Origin: Lachnospiraceae bacterium
GTDB lineage: Bacteria; Bacillota; Clostridia; Lachnospirales; Lachnospiraceae
Direction: 5' to 3'
NCBI GenBank assembly: GCA_024694785.1
Contig: JAILJL010000123.1
Span: 1 to 6,417 of the forward strand
Length of the DNA: 6,417 nt
In this document: piece after piece, positions 6,132 through 6,417 of the stretch
How the letters are laid out: the number at the start of each line of letters is the position of its first letter
Numbering within the stretch: the first letter of the stretch is position 1
Program-made: the position numbers and the translations under genes
The notes under the pieces: generated by a model
Database searches by the model: none
What the model was told of the DNA's origin: nothing
The model's input: the letters and a program-made list of their open reading frames with translations, nothing else

Positions 6132-6417
6132 TTACTTTAATGAATCAAGAATCTTCTGAGCGTTATCCTTTGTAACCTTTACATAGTCGCATCCTACATA
6201 AATGTCAACCTTATCGCCCTTAATGAACTTAACTGCGCAATCAGCTGCACCATGTGACTGTGCAATATGATCGTTAAATACAGTACCTGTCATCTTACCG
6301 GAGATTACGAATTCACAAGCTTCTGTTAAAGCATCAACACCTACCAGGAAAATATCCGTACCGACTGTACGTCCTGCTGCATCGATAGCCTGGATAGCTC
6401 CAAGTGCCATAGCATCG
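6132..6417 (-). CDS. mglB: Galactose/glucose-binding protein MglB, C-terminal part only
   Basis: The frame enters from the right edge and shows the last 94 residues of a periplasmic-type sugar-binding protein. In a Gram-positive cell this would be a lipoprotein on the outer face of the membrane. It delivers galactose or glucose to MglC/MglA. The visible part begins DAMALGAIQAID, matching the NDAM segment of E. coli MglB; the cut codon ends in C, consistent with the preceding Asn. GVDALTEA carries an Asp (codon 6333-6335) and GTVFND an Asn (codon 6273-6275). They are 20 residues apart, the same spacing as the sugar-contacting Asp236 and Asn256 of the E. coli protein. The C-terminus (YVGCDYVKVTKDNAQKILDSLK) ends normally at a TAA. 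As first gene of the operon it should follow the mgl promoter, which lies outside the window. Confidence 0.93.
   Translation of the reverse strand, partial: DAMALGAIQAIDAAGRTVGTDIFLVGVDALTEACEFVISGKMTGTVFNDHIAQSHGAADCAVKFIKGDKVDIYVGCDYVKVTKDNAQKILDSLK

Noticed and set aside
1816..6417. Idea that cyuA and the mgl genes form one new functional system
   Set aside because: They are convergent, separated by a shared terminator, and each side is complete or explained by a known family. Nothing seen links cysteine breakdown to galactose uptake.

Overview
The window reads as a piece of chromosome from an anaerobic, low-to-moderate GC Gram-positive bacterium, most likely a Clostridia member of the Lachnospiraceae type. 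This rests on strong AAGGAG/GGGAGG ribosome binding sites, AT-rich intergenic DNA, an oxygen-sensitive-type Fe-S cysteine desulfidase, and an mglBAC sugar transporter of the kind common in gut and rumen Firmicutes. No taxonomic marker gene is present, so the assignment is an inference.

Layout. (1) Positions 1-1650, minus strand: a LysR-family regulator followed 29 bases later by an unrecognised protein that runs off the left edge. (2) Positions 1651-1815: a short AT-rich divergent control region with repeated ACAT/ATGT half-sites and a good -10 box facing right. (3) Positions 1816-3087, plus strand: a single-gene unit for an L-cysteine desulfidase of the CyuA/CdsB (YhaM, UPF0597) family. Its three expected Fe-S cysteines are visible at the expected spacing. 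(4) Positions 3126-3152: a hairpin shared by two convergent units, which works as a bidirectional terminator. (5) Positions 3165-6417, minus strand: the operon mglB (3' part only) - mglA - mglC - a 99-residue three-helix membrane protein. A terminator-like hairpin sits between mglB and mglA.

How the genes work together. MglB (surface binding protein), MglA (double ATPase) and MglC (permease) form an importer for galactose, glucose or methyl-galactosides. CyuA would break cysteine into pyruvate, ammonia and sulfide, probably under control of the divergently transcribed LysR protein. The two systems meet tail to tail and are separated by the shared terminator, so nothing in the sequence ties them functionally.

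I do not see a clearly new biological system. The points most worth a second look are the LysR/cyuA control region, the hairpin between mglB and mglA, the small membrane protein at the end of the mgl operon, and the unknown protein co-transcribed with the LysR regulator. I found no tRNA, rRNA, CRISPR array, insertion sequence or riboswitch. No gene-free stretch exceeds 300 bases.
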